A DNA stretch of 62,961 nucleotides from Volvariella volvacea V23. Its lineage: Eukaryota > Basidiomycota > Agaricomycetes > Agaricales > Pluteaceae. Below, in pieces: positions 11,613-25,238 of the stretch. Every line of letters begins with the position of its first letter. Position 1 is the stretch's first letter. The stretch lies in contig KB722743.1 in NCBI GenBank assembly GCA_000349905.1, forward strand, positions 674,489-737,449, written 5' to 3'. The notes beneath the pieces are model-generated. The model was not told the DNA's origin. It searched no databases and saw only the letters and a program-made list of their open reading frames with translations. The translations under genes were made by a program, and so were the position numbers.

Positions 11613-12280
11613 GGTATGGATTGTAGTGAGGGTTGTGGTGTGAGGAGCTCTCTGAATGGCGTTAGATTTATAGCTACTATACGCCACCTGCTGCGGACTT
11701 ACTGCCAATCAGCAGTGCAGGTGAACTGCTTTGATAAATATCAAATACACCATAAATGGCAAAGGACATCGTTCAGGACCCAACTCTGCAATCCGCAGCA
11801 GGTGGAGTGGAAAATCCGCAGTTACATTTATAGAAGCAAGGCTGTACCTAGAGTCTAACGCTCAGAATCCGAATGCATGCATGAGTCACAATTAACCGTC
11901 GCACCGAGGGAAAAGCTATGCAAGGGCGAGAAAAGGTGAAAGAATCTGTACACAATGTCGGGGCTTTACCCAGCCCGATAAGTGATTCCACTAATCTATG
12001 GAAAATAAGTGTCGGCAGGGTCGAATGCTAATCGGGTGGATCGATAAACATCAGTAAATGTACTTAGTCCACAAATGAACGAGTGTAGCATTAGTAAGTA
12101 AAAGATGCATCCGCAGTGTCCCCTAGCTGTGCAAAATGGAAGACCTGGGAATGAAGGTATAAGATAGGCTATATTAACGAGCAAAAACCTATACAGAGCA
12201 GTCTGAGTCATGGGGCCAATTCGAGGAAAAGCATAGGGTGGCAGTCAACTTACTGTTTCTTGTCTTCCTGTGGATGTGTA
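11613..12280. other. Intergenic between tandem paralogues
   Basis: No gene is supported. The part next to 11612 should carry the promoter of copy A, and the part next to 12280 the 3' region of copy B. Confidence 0.6.
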
Positions 12281-13819
12281 TTATCTGTTCGTTGCAACAA
12301 TGAAAAGCCTGTACGTCTTGTCCTTATCTGCAGTGGGATTATTTCTATTTCGCAAAGGTTGTCCGGGCTGGGTTACAGTCCCCGTAGGACTAGCAGAATT
12401 TGCTCTGGAGGTAACTGAGCCAGACGTGCTACCAATTGTATGATGACTCGGGATTTTAGAGAGTTGAGCACGGTTGGGAGAGCCATCGAGGTGGGTCCGA
12501 CTAGGCGCCTTGCTTAGTTTTCGTGCCCGACGGCTCTGGCTGTCAGGCTGGAGCATTTGCTCATTGAGGTTCACCCGAGAGGAGCCTGCTTCGGAAGGTG
12601 ATGATGGTAGGGGGAGTGTATAAGTCGAAGGTCCAGCAACGGAGTGTGAGGAGTTCGGCGTTGAAGGGTTCCAGTCAAGGCCGGGTACGTTAGCGAGTGA
12701 GAAGTTGACTGTTTCTGGAACGTGCAAGTCGGGGATGGCATAGTTTTTGGTGCCGCTCACCCGTACTGGACCTCTCATCAGAATGACTTCGACCTTCCTC
12801 GGATGAAAGAAGTGCTGGGGGGCGGTTACGTCTGGTAGCAACAACGCGAGAGCCCAGTGACTTACATGATTCCAGGCATCCACCACCGAGCTGGCTGGTT
12901 CTTCTTTCTTGCGCTTCATATGTGTTTTAACTGCATGAGCAACAAGCGTGTCTGAAATACAAGATAGGAGATAGGGCTCACTAAGACCTATTGACAGTAC
13001 GATGCAAAGGAAGGACTCACTGACTACTGGAACCATCGAAACCAATGGAAGTCCCTCTGCCATTCTTCTTTGATTTGGAGTTAGTTTGGCCGCCAGTCGG
13101 ATGTCTTCCAGGAATCTGCGTGAATCTCAACCATTTCGAACATATACATACGATACCAGGCAATGTAAACGTACTGTACCCAGTCTTGCTGGCAAATGTC
13201 ATGATTGGAGAATGGGTGGGTCCGAAACGGTGCTGGGGGAGGTACAGGCGGGAAACCCTTGTCGAGGTAACGACCGCGTGCAATGAGGAAAATTGGCTCA
13301 AAAGGTGTATACCCTCCTCGTAAGTTGGGGGGCGCGCGAGACCAGGAAGGTGGTGGAGTGTGGATATCCTCTCTTAGGTTGACGACATTGACGGGGGAAG
13401 GAGGACCCCGATACTCAGAGGTGCCTGGCTGCGACGGACCTGGAACTGCGGTTCGCCCATTAGGGTGGTGAGGGGGATAGGAACGTACAGAGCCGCTGGC
13501 AGACGAAGAGGAGGCGTGTGCGGAGGGAAAGACCCCCGACGACTGTGCTTGGGAAGAGGCCGATCGTGGTGGGCGCGGGCGCTGGAGATCGGAGGCATAG
13601 GGAGGCGGGGGAGCGTAGAGGGAGGGAGTGTCGTCTGCAACGCTGCTGCTCTTCAAATCATGCGCACTGAACTCGGCAACCTTGGGNNNNNNNNNNNNNN
13701 NNNNNNNNNNNNNNNNNNNNNNNNNNNNNNNNNNNNNNNNNNNNNNNNNNNNNNNNNNNNNNNNNNNNNNNNNNNNNNNNNNNNNNCACATTGTTGGCTT
13801 CACCGGGGTCGATGATCAT
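12281..13819 (-). CDS. Conserved fungal protein with HFFH..EVILM block, copy B (gap inside)
   Basis: Exons are 13819-13175 (contains a 100-N gap), 13115-13021, 12951-12866 and 12814-12281. The start MIIDPGEANNV lies just upstream of the gap and resembles the start of copy A in position. Conserved parts are a Pro-rich region, HPFSNHDICQQDWVQFLEDI, GLPLVSMVPVV, then DAWNH-HFFHPRKVEVILMRG joined across the last intron. Exons 2 and 3 together are 181 nt, the same as the single exon 2 of copy A, so one intron was gained here or lost there. The C-terminus is Ser/Pro-rich and lacks the charged helix of copy A. Function is unknown. The residue count is uncertain because the gap size is a placeholder. 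Confidence 0.7.
13687..13786. other. Assembly gap (100 N)
   Basis: Exactly 100 N characters, the conventional length for a gap of unknown size. It falls in exon 1 of copy B, so the distance between its two coding flanks, and their relative frame, are not known. Confidence 0.98.
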
Positions 13820-13912
13820 GTCTGATTAACAGCCAGGCTTCATGTCATCATACTCCTCCTCCCCTGCCGGCCCAGGCTGTGCTTGGCCGCCGGCCATCAC
13901 TCGCCAAAAATC

Positions 13913-13986
13913 TGGACACGTTGGGAATTGAACCCAACACCTCTCGCATGCTAAGCGAGCGTGATAACCAACTACACCACGTGCCC
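13913..13986 (-). tRNA. tRNA-Ala (anticodon AGC)
   Basis: The 74-nt reverse-strand sequence folds as a full cloverleaf. The acceptor stem GGGCACG pairs with CGTGTCC, with one G-U pair and discriminator A. The anticodon stem CTCGC/GCGAG encloses loop TTAGCAT, anticodon AGC at 13950-13952. The T arm TTGGG-TTCAATT-CCCAA is intact. There is no intron. A string of A residues precedes it on the plus strand, giving a T-run downstream of the gene as an RNA polymerase III stop. It lies between the start of copy B and the end of the aldehyde dehydrogenase. Confidence 0.95.
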
Positions 13987-14032
13987 TTGAATACCTACTT
14001 TGCATTGATAATCACATCCAATTATCGCAAGT

Positions 14033-15757
<1,725 letters not shown>

Positions 15758-16700
15758 AGATTGGTGAGGAGGTTTGGTGGGGAGAGCGGCGGGGTTAGAA
15801 ATGTGTGACTGCAGAGCGGGGCTTGCTGGGAAGACGGAGGTGACAGTTAAAAAGAGGCTAGGCTAAGGACGTCCACATTGACATGACCTGCTACTGGGTA
15901 CCGATGGTCTGCCAGGCGATGATTAGGTTATGCAGAAGACATGCTCCCACGGGTATTTCGGTGGACATGTCGCCACCGCACCGTGTATACAGAAGGTATA
16001 GTGACAGAAAATTTCGATTGACCTGTATGCAAGTTTACGTATACCTTGCCACGGAGAAGTAGGAGGGGGGGTTCGAATATACTGCTCGTGCTCGCTGCGC
16101 TGTGAAGGGACATTTGGCATAGATAAGAAAGAGCCGGAGTCATTCCGCTGGAAAAACCATCTTTGCTCCCCCACGTTCCATCCTGCAGCAGCAACGAATA
16201 CTGCCAAGGGTCGTCCTTGGCGCAAACTTCTAGAATATTGCAGTGTAGATGATAAGGCGTGTAGCACCCTCCACCCTCTGGATGGAGAAACAGTGGGAAC
16301 GAGGTCTGGAAAGATGAGGGTGGTTAAGAGCAATATAATGACACCGTTCGTGTCCATCAGGGTGCAATGTATGAAAGAAGCTCCTCGCCTAACTTCGGGC
16401 GGCCTTTTGGGCATGGGGAAGTTAGAACGTGTGCTCCGTGTTTGACTAGAATCAAAGATCATAGGGAAATCCCTAGATTGTGCGGAATGATCGAGGACCT
16501 ACTCCGTCTGCGTACCTCAGGAGGTCGATGGAAGGGCGAGAAAAAACCAATAATAATATAGAGTATTGGTACACAACTTACGTGGTGAATATACGACGAG
16601 GTACACTACAAAGCAACTGCCCAAAAACCGATGTGGCTGGATCAACCCGGAGAAAAGCACAATGACCGTCGATTCATACCCCGAAAGCACCGCCGCGGTG
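15758..16700. other. Intergenic with an unresolved reverse-strand frame
   Basis: On the reverse strand a frame around 16303-16030 starts after a good acceptor (CATCTTTCCAG at about 16303). It reads through about 85 codons to a GTATAC donor, with several Cys residues. Another frame (16462-15923) overlaps it. I could not find a first exon or a family, so no gene is called. The rest is the 5' region of the ALDH gene and the 3' end of SIN3. Confidence 0.35.
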
Positions 16701-19700
16701 CTATGATGTAGACAAAAGTGGGGCCTTGGAAGCGCGCTCCAACCATTTTTGTCTCAGAGCATTCCTTGTCTTCAGGTTCTGTTGTGCTTCTTCTACTTCT
16801 TCCTTGTTGATCCACTTCCACAAATAGTCTTCTGTATTGGGAACATAGAATAGGCGATAGGTTCGTATGCAGACTTTCAGTTCTATGCCATCGTGTGATT
16901 GAACGGCTGGCGATTTGTTTCGCACTGTCGCGGGTATATTCCTGTGGAAAGAAAATTGCGTGAGGGACTGTGCTTATACCCTTAAGGAAGTACCTACTTG
17001 CGGAGGAATGGCCTCTTGACCCTGGCCAAAGCCACGCCTTCTGTACTCTCGCTCTGCGGAGGGAATCAGAGACAAACAAGGCGAGCTGGACCCTACGTAC
17101 CGTAACATAGGAATCAATATATGCTTGCCATCTTCCTGTAAGAACCTCCGAGTCGTCAAAACTTGAGTCATCCTTTCCGAGGAGTTGTACATTCATCATT
17201 TTAGAATCTGGAAGCTGTAAACATGTGAGGCGAGGGCGATCTCTGACGTAAAAAAACAACAAACCCAATCAATACGGAACAAATTCTCATCAGGACCAAG
17301 GATCTTTTCCGCATTGCGCCGGCTATTGATGAAGTCTTGAGTCGTTGGGGAGTGAATTGCACGATCTCGTTTCAAATTCTCCAGTAGTTCTTGGCTGCGT
17401 GGATCGCTGAATACAGCTTGGACCTGTTTGATTATTGCTCCAATAAGTTTATCAATCGTGAAGATCTTGTACGCGTGCTAGAGGCAAGTTAGGGTCGAAC
17501 ATTAAGCAAGTAGCGTGGTGTAAAGACCTTGATTCCAAACATATAACGCATCAAATCTTCATATGCGTGCTGTTCCACTTCATTATCAAATAACCTTTCA
17601 CATGATTCTAATAGTAGGTCGTAAAAGTATTCTGCGTGTGCCGTCCGATCTCCGAAGTTTGTTGAGTCCGTACGGGAATGAGGCAAGCCGAGAGCTGTCG
17701 CTGCTGCGTTGCGTATACGGAAGTTTGAACCTTCTGCAGAGAGTTGGGCCGTGATGCCTTTGAACAAATGCAGCCGAGAATAGGCAAGCTGTAGTTAATG
17801 AATTAGGGTGCGCCAGTACAGTTGTTATTACCATTATACTTACCTCAATGAGGCGTAGGAGCACATAGAAAATGGTGTTGGTGAAAAAGACATTCCTCCT
17901 GACCTTCCTTGGTTGGGTATTACTATCAACGTTCATCCCCTCATCTGTTAAAGCTGGCGAAGCCAGCCTGGAAATTGCAGGCGATGAAGCAGCCTCCTGG
18001 GCTCTTGTTTTACGACTCGTCGATTTAGCTTGCTCGCTTTTCAATAACTTCTTCCTCAAGTCTCCGCCCCCTGAGCCTACCCCACCCTTCCTATTACGTT
18101 GTCCGCTTCCCCCGCGGGAACCTGACAGGCCGGGGCTTGCGTTCTCTTCAGTATGGTGGGTGCTCTCTTCGCCGCTCCCTCCTCCATGTGCGTCACCTTC
18201 TCCTGCTGCTCCGCCGATTTCCTGGACCACGACAAATGCGGAATTAAATGCTACCGGGTCAAGGACAAAGAACAAGGGCACAAAAGATCGCAAAAAGCTT
18301 TCAATCCTTCTTCTTTCGGCAAACCCGATCTGGCCCTGTGTCCTATCCAGAAACGAGAACACCAACTTCAACACGTCTTGCAAAACTCCTATATCATCGA
18401 GTTCGTACTCCAGCTGGTGTCGTGGTCGGGTACGAGCAAACAAGGGATCAATTAACGAAGCGCGTTTCGCTATCTGTTCTTCTCGGGCTGCTTCGATTTG
18501 GGAGAGGAATGTCTTCATTGTGATGTTTTTCTTATCGGCTGTTTTGAAAGTTATACCTTGATGATCAAGCGACTTCGTGTAATTCCTTGCGTCGACTTCC
18601 CTCCATACTTTGTTCCATTCCCGTTGTGCTCTCTTCCATTCTTCTTCTTTTTGCTTGAGTCGCTGAATGACAACAGGGATGGCGGCAGCGGGCGTATCCT
18701 GCATGCATGCCAACACTTCAAGCCCCGGCTCTCTTCCGTATATCTTTTTGATAATACGACCGTGAATCGGTTTGAACACTCCACCTAAACCGGGTTTGAG
18801 CTTGAACGAAGCTCGGTCCTCCGGCGGGAGCTGAATGACCTTGTGAAGGATAGGTTCGAGATCTTGTATAGTGCGCTGAATGCCGTCCAGATGGAAATCG
18901 TACTCGTGTCGTTCCTCCTCGCTACGATGCAAAGCTTCTTCGTACAAATTCTTCTTGTGCGCTATGAAGCCGGACTCTTCGTTGGACCACGTGGGGTGTG
19001 ATACCCACTCGTCATTCAACACTGAACGACACATTTCATCACGACCTGAGCACGCCACATTGGCCTCCTGGAACACAACCCCATTTAGTGATTATCATGC
19101 GATGCGAAAGAAGTTCCTTACACTAGGGGGCAGCTTTCTGTAACTTCCGTACTTGACGGTCAAGTCTGCACGACTGGGTCTGTCCGGAATCCCTGCAATA
19201 ACAGGTCTGGACCACCCATACTGCTGCTGCTGTTCCACCAAGAAGTGTTCCTTCTCCTTTTTGTCATCCCACCCCAATATCTCCTTGAATTGCCGTAGCA
19301 ACTCTGTGTCTCCCAAAAAGTTCCGAGACTCTTTGACCAGCTTCGCCATATCAATATAGTCCTGAGTGAATAGATTGACGACTTTGAGGAATTCATTGTA
19401 AGTGTCCCGGTTATCCAGGGCACGTTTCACGCGATCAAAGAAGTGAGCTTCGTCCGTTCCTAGTTGATGGCGAGATGGCGGTGGTGCATGGTGCATTGAT
19501 GAGCCAGGGAGTTGAGAGTAGGGTTGTTGTTGCTGTGATTGCTGGTGCGGTGGAACTGGACGCTGTCCCCGAAGAGAAGATAACGGCGGTGAAGGCGGAC
19601 CAGGTTGATACCTTGTCCCTGCCGATGAAGCATGTTGATTGGAATATGAAGCGGGAGTTAAATCTTGACTTGCGGCAGGTCTGAGTTTCTATATAAAGGT

Positions 19701-21729
19701 TGCACCCAAGCCACGGGTGGAGAGAAAAAGAGGAGATTCTTAGATAAAGCCCACCAGAGCGTTTTTTACAGATGTCAGGGGAAGGTATCACCTACCTTAT
19801 TTGTGCTGTTTCCGGCTCTCAGAGGAACGGCATCCCTATCCCTTTCCTTGTCGTTGGCTTTTCTCTTCCTCTTTGCGGGAGGGTACGCATTCCCATTCAC
19901 CCCTCCTACAACCAGACCGCTGGATGACCCAACTCCGAGATCGTCGTGTTTGCGTTTGACGTCGAGCGGTGTGTTCGCCCTTGTGCGACCTTCTGGCGGG
20001 TACGGTGAATCGTCGAGGAAATGCTGACTAGAATCGGGTATAAAGACCCTGAAGCCCGACCTCAATTCAGGGGAATCCTTGAAGAGTAGGTTGATCTGCT
20101 TCAGAACTTCGTCCTGGGTGGGAGGTAAATAACAGGTCATTGCGGTCAAGATGGATAAGCGAGAGGCGGGAGTGATCAAGGATGGGAAGGGGGCGTGGAA
20201 GTGGGATAAAGGATGATCGGGAGGTGGCAAGTGAAAATGAAAACGACAAAGGCGACAAAACCGTCACACGGGCACATCCACATGAAGTTACAATGAATGG
20301 TATCGTGATAGAAGCTTTGAAAAGGAAGTTTATTGCGCTTACCTCATCGATCGGTTCAGTCTTTCGATGATGCTTTGCTATGATATCAAGGAACCGACGA
20401 TATGTCTCTGCGTCACACGTTTGCTTGATTTTTTGTACGTATGCAACGGCCGGTTCCATTACATCCATTGCAGTTGGATCAGGGAGGTCACCAGGTTGAC
20501 CTTTGGTCGAATACCAAAGAAACAAAGCGAGGAAATTAGAAGGCACCATACAGAAGGTGGCAAGACAAATTCAAAATACTTAGAAAAGACCAGGGAAGGG
20601 ACGATGGGGAAATAGACATACCGGGTCCCATGGTTGATGAGTCGGCATACACATCTACAGGGCGGGCATTGTGGGTAAGTGGCCGTGGTGCCGATGACCA
20701 CTCCAACAAACCTTGACTGTTTGGGGGGTGTCTCGTCCTTCCGGTTGGAGTAGTGACCGTAATGATAGTTACACTGTCGTGGCCTGTGGAGCAGTCTATG
20801 CGATAGCCAACGGGCAGAAAAGTGTTGAATCCTTCTATCAGGGATGGGTGGCCGTAGAAAAGCTGAGAAACGCGTTGGATAACACCAGGGGTATCGATTC
20901 TGCGTGTGGAAATAAAAAATTCCAACAGCGGCATCAGACCTGAACAACAACTGGGAGACTATTTGGGGAAAAGAGTGCAGGAATGATGTGCAACGTCATG
21001 GCGTAGAAACGATAACGGCCATGAGACATGGGAGAAGGATACGAGCAGAAGGGTTGTATCCCATGACTTTTGCGCAGAACAGAAAAATAGGATGGCAAGA
21101 GAAACTCACCTCTCACTCTTAAAGCCCTTCATGATCTCCAAAAACTGGTTGTAGACCTCCGGCTGATGCTGGAAGCGCTGCTTGACGTTGTCGAGATATG
21201 TGAGGGCATCGGTAACGCTTAACGGACGATCAGAGGGTTGATTGCCCTCTGGTGGCGGAGTAGGTGGCGCATTCATGTTTACGGAAGGTGGTCTTGAGAG
21301 AAGGGGATGGCTAGATGGAGGAAGGGGCAGATGAGAGGGAATGGAAGGATTGGAAGGGGAAGGCGCCACTGGGAGTGGGTCATCGAGTGCCATGGGGACA
21401 CTGGGTTGGAGCGAGATGGCTATGGGCTCGGGTCTTGACTCCGGACGATCCGGTGGGACTGGTGGCGGAGGAGAAGGCTGTAAACCTGCGGGAGGGTCCT
21501 GCACAGCAAGAGCAGAGTGGTTGCTGACGACAGCAGTCGATGGTTTGCGTTCCTCGGGCCCAAGCGACACTGCGTCTCTCGTTACATGTACAGGTGGCGA
21601 AACCCTGTCACGATCGAGTTTCGTGCTGAGCGTCACAGGGTCCGTGGGGCGAGTATTCTCCGATGCAGCGGCGTTGATGCCCACTGGGTCGGCGCTGGAC
21701 GGCTCGATGGGGGCGCGGTCGACGTCCAT
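16701..21729 (-). CDS. SIN3: SIN3 histone deacetylase corepressor
   Basis: Eleven exons (21729-21110, 20899-20622, 20500-20343, 20113-19796, 19688-19122, 19067-17844, 17788-17528, 17477-17265, 17214-17101, 17053-16998, 16941-16701) sum to 1349 residues. Order of parts: a Pro-rich N-terminus; PAH1 ([20 protein letters not shown], split by intron 1); PAH2 ([20 protein letters not shown], split by intron 3); a basic linker with KRKHDD and KRKRK; PAH3 ([20 protein letters not shown]). Then come the HDAC-interaction domain ([20 protein letters not shown]) and the SIN3 C-terminal region ending in [17 protein letters not shown]. It scaffolds class I HDACs (Rpd3 type) for gene repression in the nucleus; PAH domains bind transcription factors. 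Length is within the usual fungal range. An HDAC gene also lies in this window, but about 17 kb away. Confidence 0.95.
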
Positions 21730-21883
21730 GACGAGCAAAACACGATGCGCACAACGTCCACAACGATGTCAAGTTTGTGATCTCGACGTAACCAACCGGT
21801 CTGTGCACCGATCACGCCTCACGTGCTGTATTATGTAATTGCATCAACGGATCGGGCATTAACTAATCGGCGTATAAGTTATA

Positions 21884-23198
21884 TCAGTACATATTGTGCA
21901 CCCTTAATCCTGCTCCTTCGTCCTTCGCGAATAGATAGTTCAAAATCCCAGCCAGTCGAATACCGCCTTGAGCCAATAGCTTTTCTACGATCCACTCCTT
22001 CTCAATGACCCCTGCATATTCCGGTGTATCCAGTTGAACATAGTGCGGTCGTTCTGGGGGAGGCTGGTGGTGGCCACCACGCCCGCCCTCAGCCTCAACA
22101 CCCGAGTGGGTATATGGTGGTTCATCGAGCGCTGCTGGCCAAACGACTTCGCAGTTGAGAGCATGGATGGGCTGCGCCCAACGGTAAGGACACAATAACC
22201 CGTCGTCTGTTTCCTCAGGCAGACTCGCTGCGCTCGCACGCCCAACGTTCAAGCCCGTGAGCCGGCTCCAGACATTGAGGATATGCTGACCAAAGACAAG
22301 CGCATTGGACATTGCTTCAGGTAGAGGGGAATTATCTGGTTGAGCTGGCTGAGGGCATGCGAGCCATGAATCGAGTTCGTCCTTCCACTTTCCATGGATA
22401 CCTTCCCACATGATCTTCCGGATATATGAATCGTAAATGGTATCTCGAAGGGAATGTTCGATGTATGATAGTTCCGGAATCGGGCGACTGTAGTTGCGTG
22501 GCGTTAACCGGACGGCTTTTGCGATCAACAGGCCATCCCATAAACTGTGGAGATCTATAGAGGGCGAGGGTGAACATCGGTCTTCCTGCTGCTCGAACTA
22601 GGATACGCACTGGTCTCTCGGTTGCCCCACAAAACCTTATCAGAGTTACCGCCTCTATCTCTCCCCGTAAGGTGCAACGGCATATGCATATCACCCAAGA
22701 AGTGGATCAAGAACTTGAGGGCTTCGTTAGCAGTTCCAAAGCTTACATCCCCACTGCCGCCATCCCAGTCTTCCAGCAGCCCAGTCACATTCCTGATTCC
22801 TCGTAATACATTGATGTCGTCCTTCTCCCAGCCGGCTTCGCCTGGGAACAAGCACTTCTTGGAAGGATGGTCTCCGACCGCCCCAATGTAGTGGAGGCCT
22901 GACGACCACCGCATCTTGAAGCGCAGCTTATCGGCCCAGGTTGAGGGAGGGGCGAGATGGCATAATGGCTGGTCAGGGTCATTAGAAGTGTAGTTGAGCA
23001 CGCGGCACATATTAGGGAGGACGCTCGGATGAAGATGAATCTGGGCTATGGTCGCAACAATCTCATGCCCTGGAAATGCATTAGGAACCGAGTTGTGGGT
23101 TGCAAGGGATTAGGATTACCTGCGGCTCCCCAGGCATTGACTCCTGGTGTGAGGAGAGTGGTCGCGGCTACAATAGCGAGAGGTATATGAGTACGCAT
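21884..23198 (-). CDS. Secreted S1/P1-type nuclease
   Basis: Three exons (23198-23120, 23069-22611, 22554-21884) give 402 residues. The signal peptide is MRTHIPLAIVAATTLLTPGVNA, with likely cleavage before Trp, which in P1 nuclease is the first zinc ligand (mature start WGAAGHEI, His at position 6). Further ligands are visible: HFLGDMHMPLH (His/Asp/His) and NLHSLWD (His and Asp four apart, joined across intron 2). The enzyme cleaves single-stranded DNA and RNA and 3'-phosphomonoesters using three zinc ions, outside the cell or in the vacuole. Several N-x-T/S sites are present. The C-terminal part is longer than in P1 (about 270 mature residues) and carries a His/Pro-rich insert (GGHHQPPPERPH). 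Confidence 0.92.
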
Positions 23199-23403
23199 GT
23201 TGGGTGACTGCGGTAATTGGAGGGGGTTTAAATGGGAACGGGACAGCCCCAGTCCAAGCCCTTCCCTGAGGAGATGCAACATAAATGGAAGGTGCACGAA
23301 CGCGCACGGCGTTCACGTGATCGACACACGATATTCAAGGACTGTGTCAAAACGAAAAGTCTGGTTGTCAATCATTCCAAAAATGCCAAAATGCTCCTGT
23401 AAT

Positions 23404-25127
23404 TCAAAGCTGCATCTCTGTGTCCATATGGGCGCGATTGGTATTAACCACGTGTCCAGCTAAACTATTGCCACCAGAAGCCTTCCTATCCAAGCGCCTC
23501 TTTACCAATTGTTGGAAGAGGTCGAGAGGATTCTCTCGCAAACATAGAGGATCCGCCGTCGGAGCGGGGACGCCATTCGTTGCGTCCTTTTCCCATGGGG
23601 GAGCTTCGGTGGAAATAGGTACCCAACTACTTAATGGGCTTGTCCCCATTTCATAGCTAGCTTCAGCTACGTAGAGAAGCAAACCGTCTGGCTGGATCGT
23701 CGCTCGGACATTCACCATCTCCGGTGACAGGGGCTTGAGTGACTCTGTGGCCTGCACTGAATCTTCGGATCGAGGCACATCAACTTCCATACCACCTTCC
23801 TGAGAAGCGGCTGGGAGGGAAAGCAAAACGGGAACTTGAACGTTGAGAGATCGGACGGACCGTGCGGCGGGGATGATTCGATCATGGAGGACTTCGAGAG
23901 ATGTGTCTGTATGATATGGAACCGGAAGGAATGTGGTTGGATAACTAAAATGACGGGATGGTCCATGAGGATCACCCGGCGAGGGGCCGTGCACATCGGT
24001 TTCGCTATGTAATCTGCCTGGAAACTCGTATGTAGGGGTCGTCACGACTCCATTTGCGGTCAGCTCGGCTAGTCGAGTATCTCTCCACCAAAACCTACCA
24101 GTCTCGTCAGATAGGACAGCAAAGTATGATCCACATGACCTACCTAAAGGCCGTTTCGCAATCAGCTACATCCTGACCCTTCCACTTGATGACATCCAAT
24201 ACATGCAGAATGCCATTCTCCCTCCAATTAACGTCTAGAATGCAATCCAAGATCGTCAATCCCGGTAGATTTGAAGGAAACTTTGCAATCAGCGTCTTTC
24301 CAAGTAGTCTTGATCTCAGAGTCGTATTAGGGGCTGTGAGTGGATGCAAACCCAGCCATTATCGTGTTCAATAGCGTTAAATCTAGCACCAAAAGGAACC
24401 TACAGTTGCCAACTGTTCCAGAGCTTTGGTACGTGATTGCCAAACATCGCTTTCCAACAGGAACGGGTGCAACAGCCACCCAGCCAGTTTCAAGGTCACT
24501 CGGTAGCCCATCATTGGATCCATTTGTAGACCATGCATCATCTGGTGCCATTTCCAGCAACTCCGCATACATGCACCGATCCGCCCATTTGCTAGGTCTA
24601 TTTCGACGACGACGCTTGTGGCGTTTCTTTGGCGTCGCGTTAGTTCCTTGAACTGGCTGGCTAGGACTAGATGGTTCTTCGCGGAGCTTTGCGGACACCG
24701 ACGACCCAGGCTGTGTCGAATTAAGGGCGGACACAAAGGGTGCTACGCCCGAGGTCTTTCCAACCGATGCACTTTTGTCGTCAATCGCTTCATCCTCCTC
24801 ATCGTCTGATGGGCCCAGATTCAAATCCGCAAATAGATCGAGCTGACGAGCTGAATCGAATCGTTGCGCACGTCTCTGAGAGAGGCAAGGACCAAAATGC
24901 AGAAATTGACGTAGCTTCAGGTTTGAGAGAATAAAACGGCGATGCGCGTGCTTACGCGTTTCTGATCCTCAAGGGCCTACATGTGGGATGAAAACGGATT
25001 GGTTGATTGTAGAGACTGTTAGGATGTTGCTTGTGCGGACCTTCTTCCTTCTGGAATCCTGGGAGAGGAGCTTGTCGGTAATCGTAGTTGGTGGGAGTTT
25101 ATAGGATGTTTTGCGATTAGACCACAT
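23404..25127 (-). CDS. Snurportin-1-like m3G-cap import adaptor
   Basis: Five exons (25127-25041, 24976-24956, 24875-24404, 24333-24144, 24094-23404) give 486 residues. The N-terminus (MWSNRKTSYKLPP, then RRKK and QKRRRAQRF) is basic, like the importin-beta-binding segment. The core shows SKWADRCMYAELLEMAPDDA, PVPVGKRCLAI, RSRLLGKTLIAKFPS and LTILDCILD. It ends with ILHVLDVIKWKGQDVADCE and FRFWWRDTRL, which together are the cap-binding domain of snurportin. It carries trimethyl-G-capped snRNPs into the nucleus. Exon 2 is only 21 nt. The gene is divergent from CIA1 with 111 bp between start codons. The C-terminal 200 residues are fungal-specific and less certain in function. Confidence 0.85.
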
Positions 25128-25238
25128 GGTGACATTGGGAGTTGAAAGAGATGCGGCTCTGAAGTAAGCTGGGTCTAGACCTAACCCTAGCAGATCACAG
25201 AGACTGATCTAGCCGAGCTTGCGCTGTTATCAGTTTAC
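25128..25238. promoter_or_regulatory. Divergent promoter, snurportin/CIA1
   Basis: Only 111 bp separate the two start codons, so one short region must drive both genes. I see no TATA box in it. Confidence 0.6.

Noticed and set aside
17872..18561. 229-residue plus-strand frame
   Set aside because: It lies fully antisense to SIN3 exon 6, whose protein is recognised.
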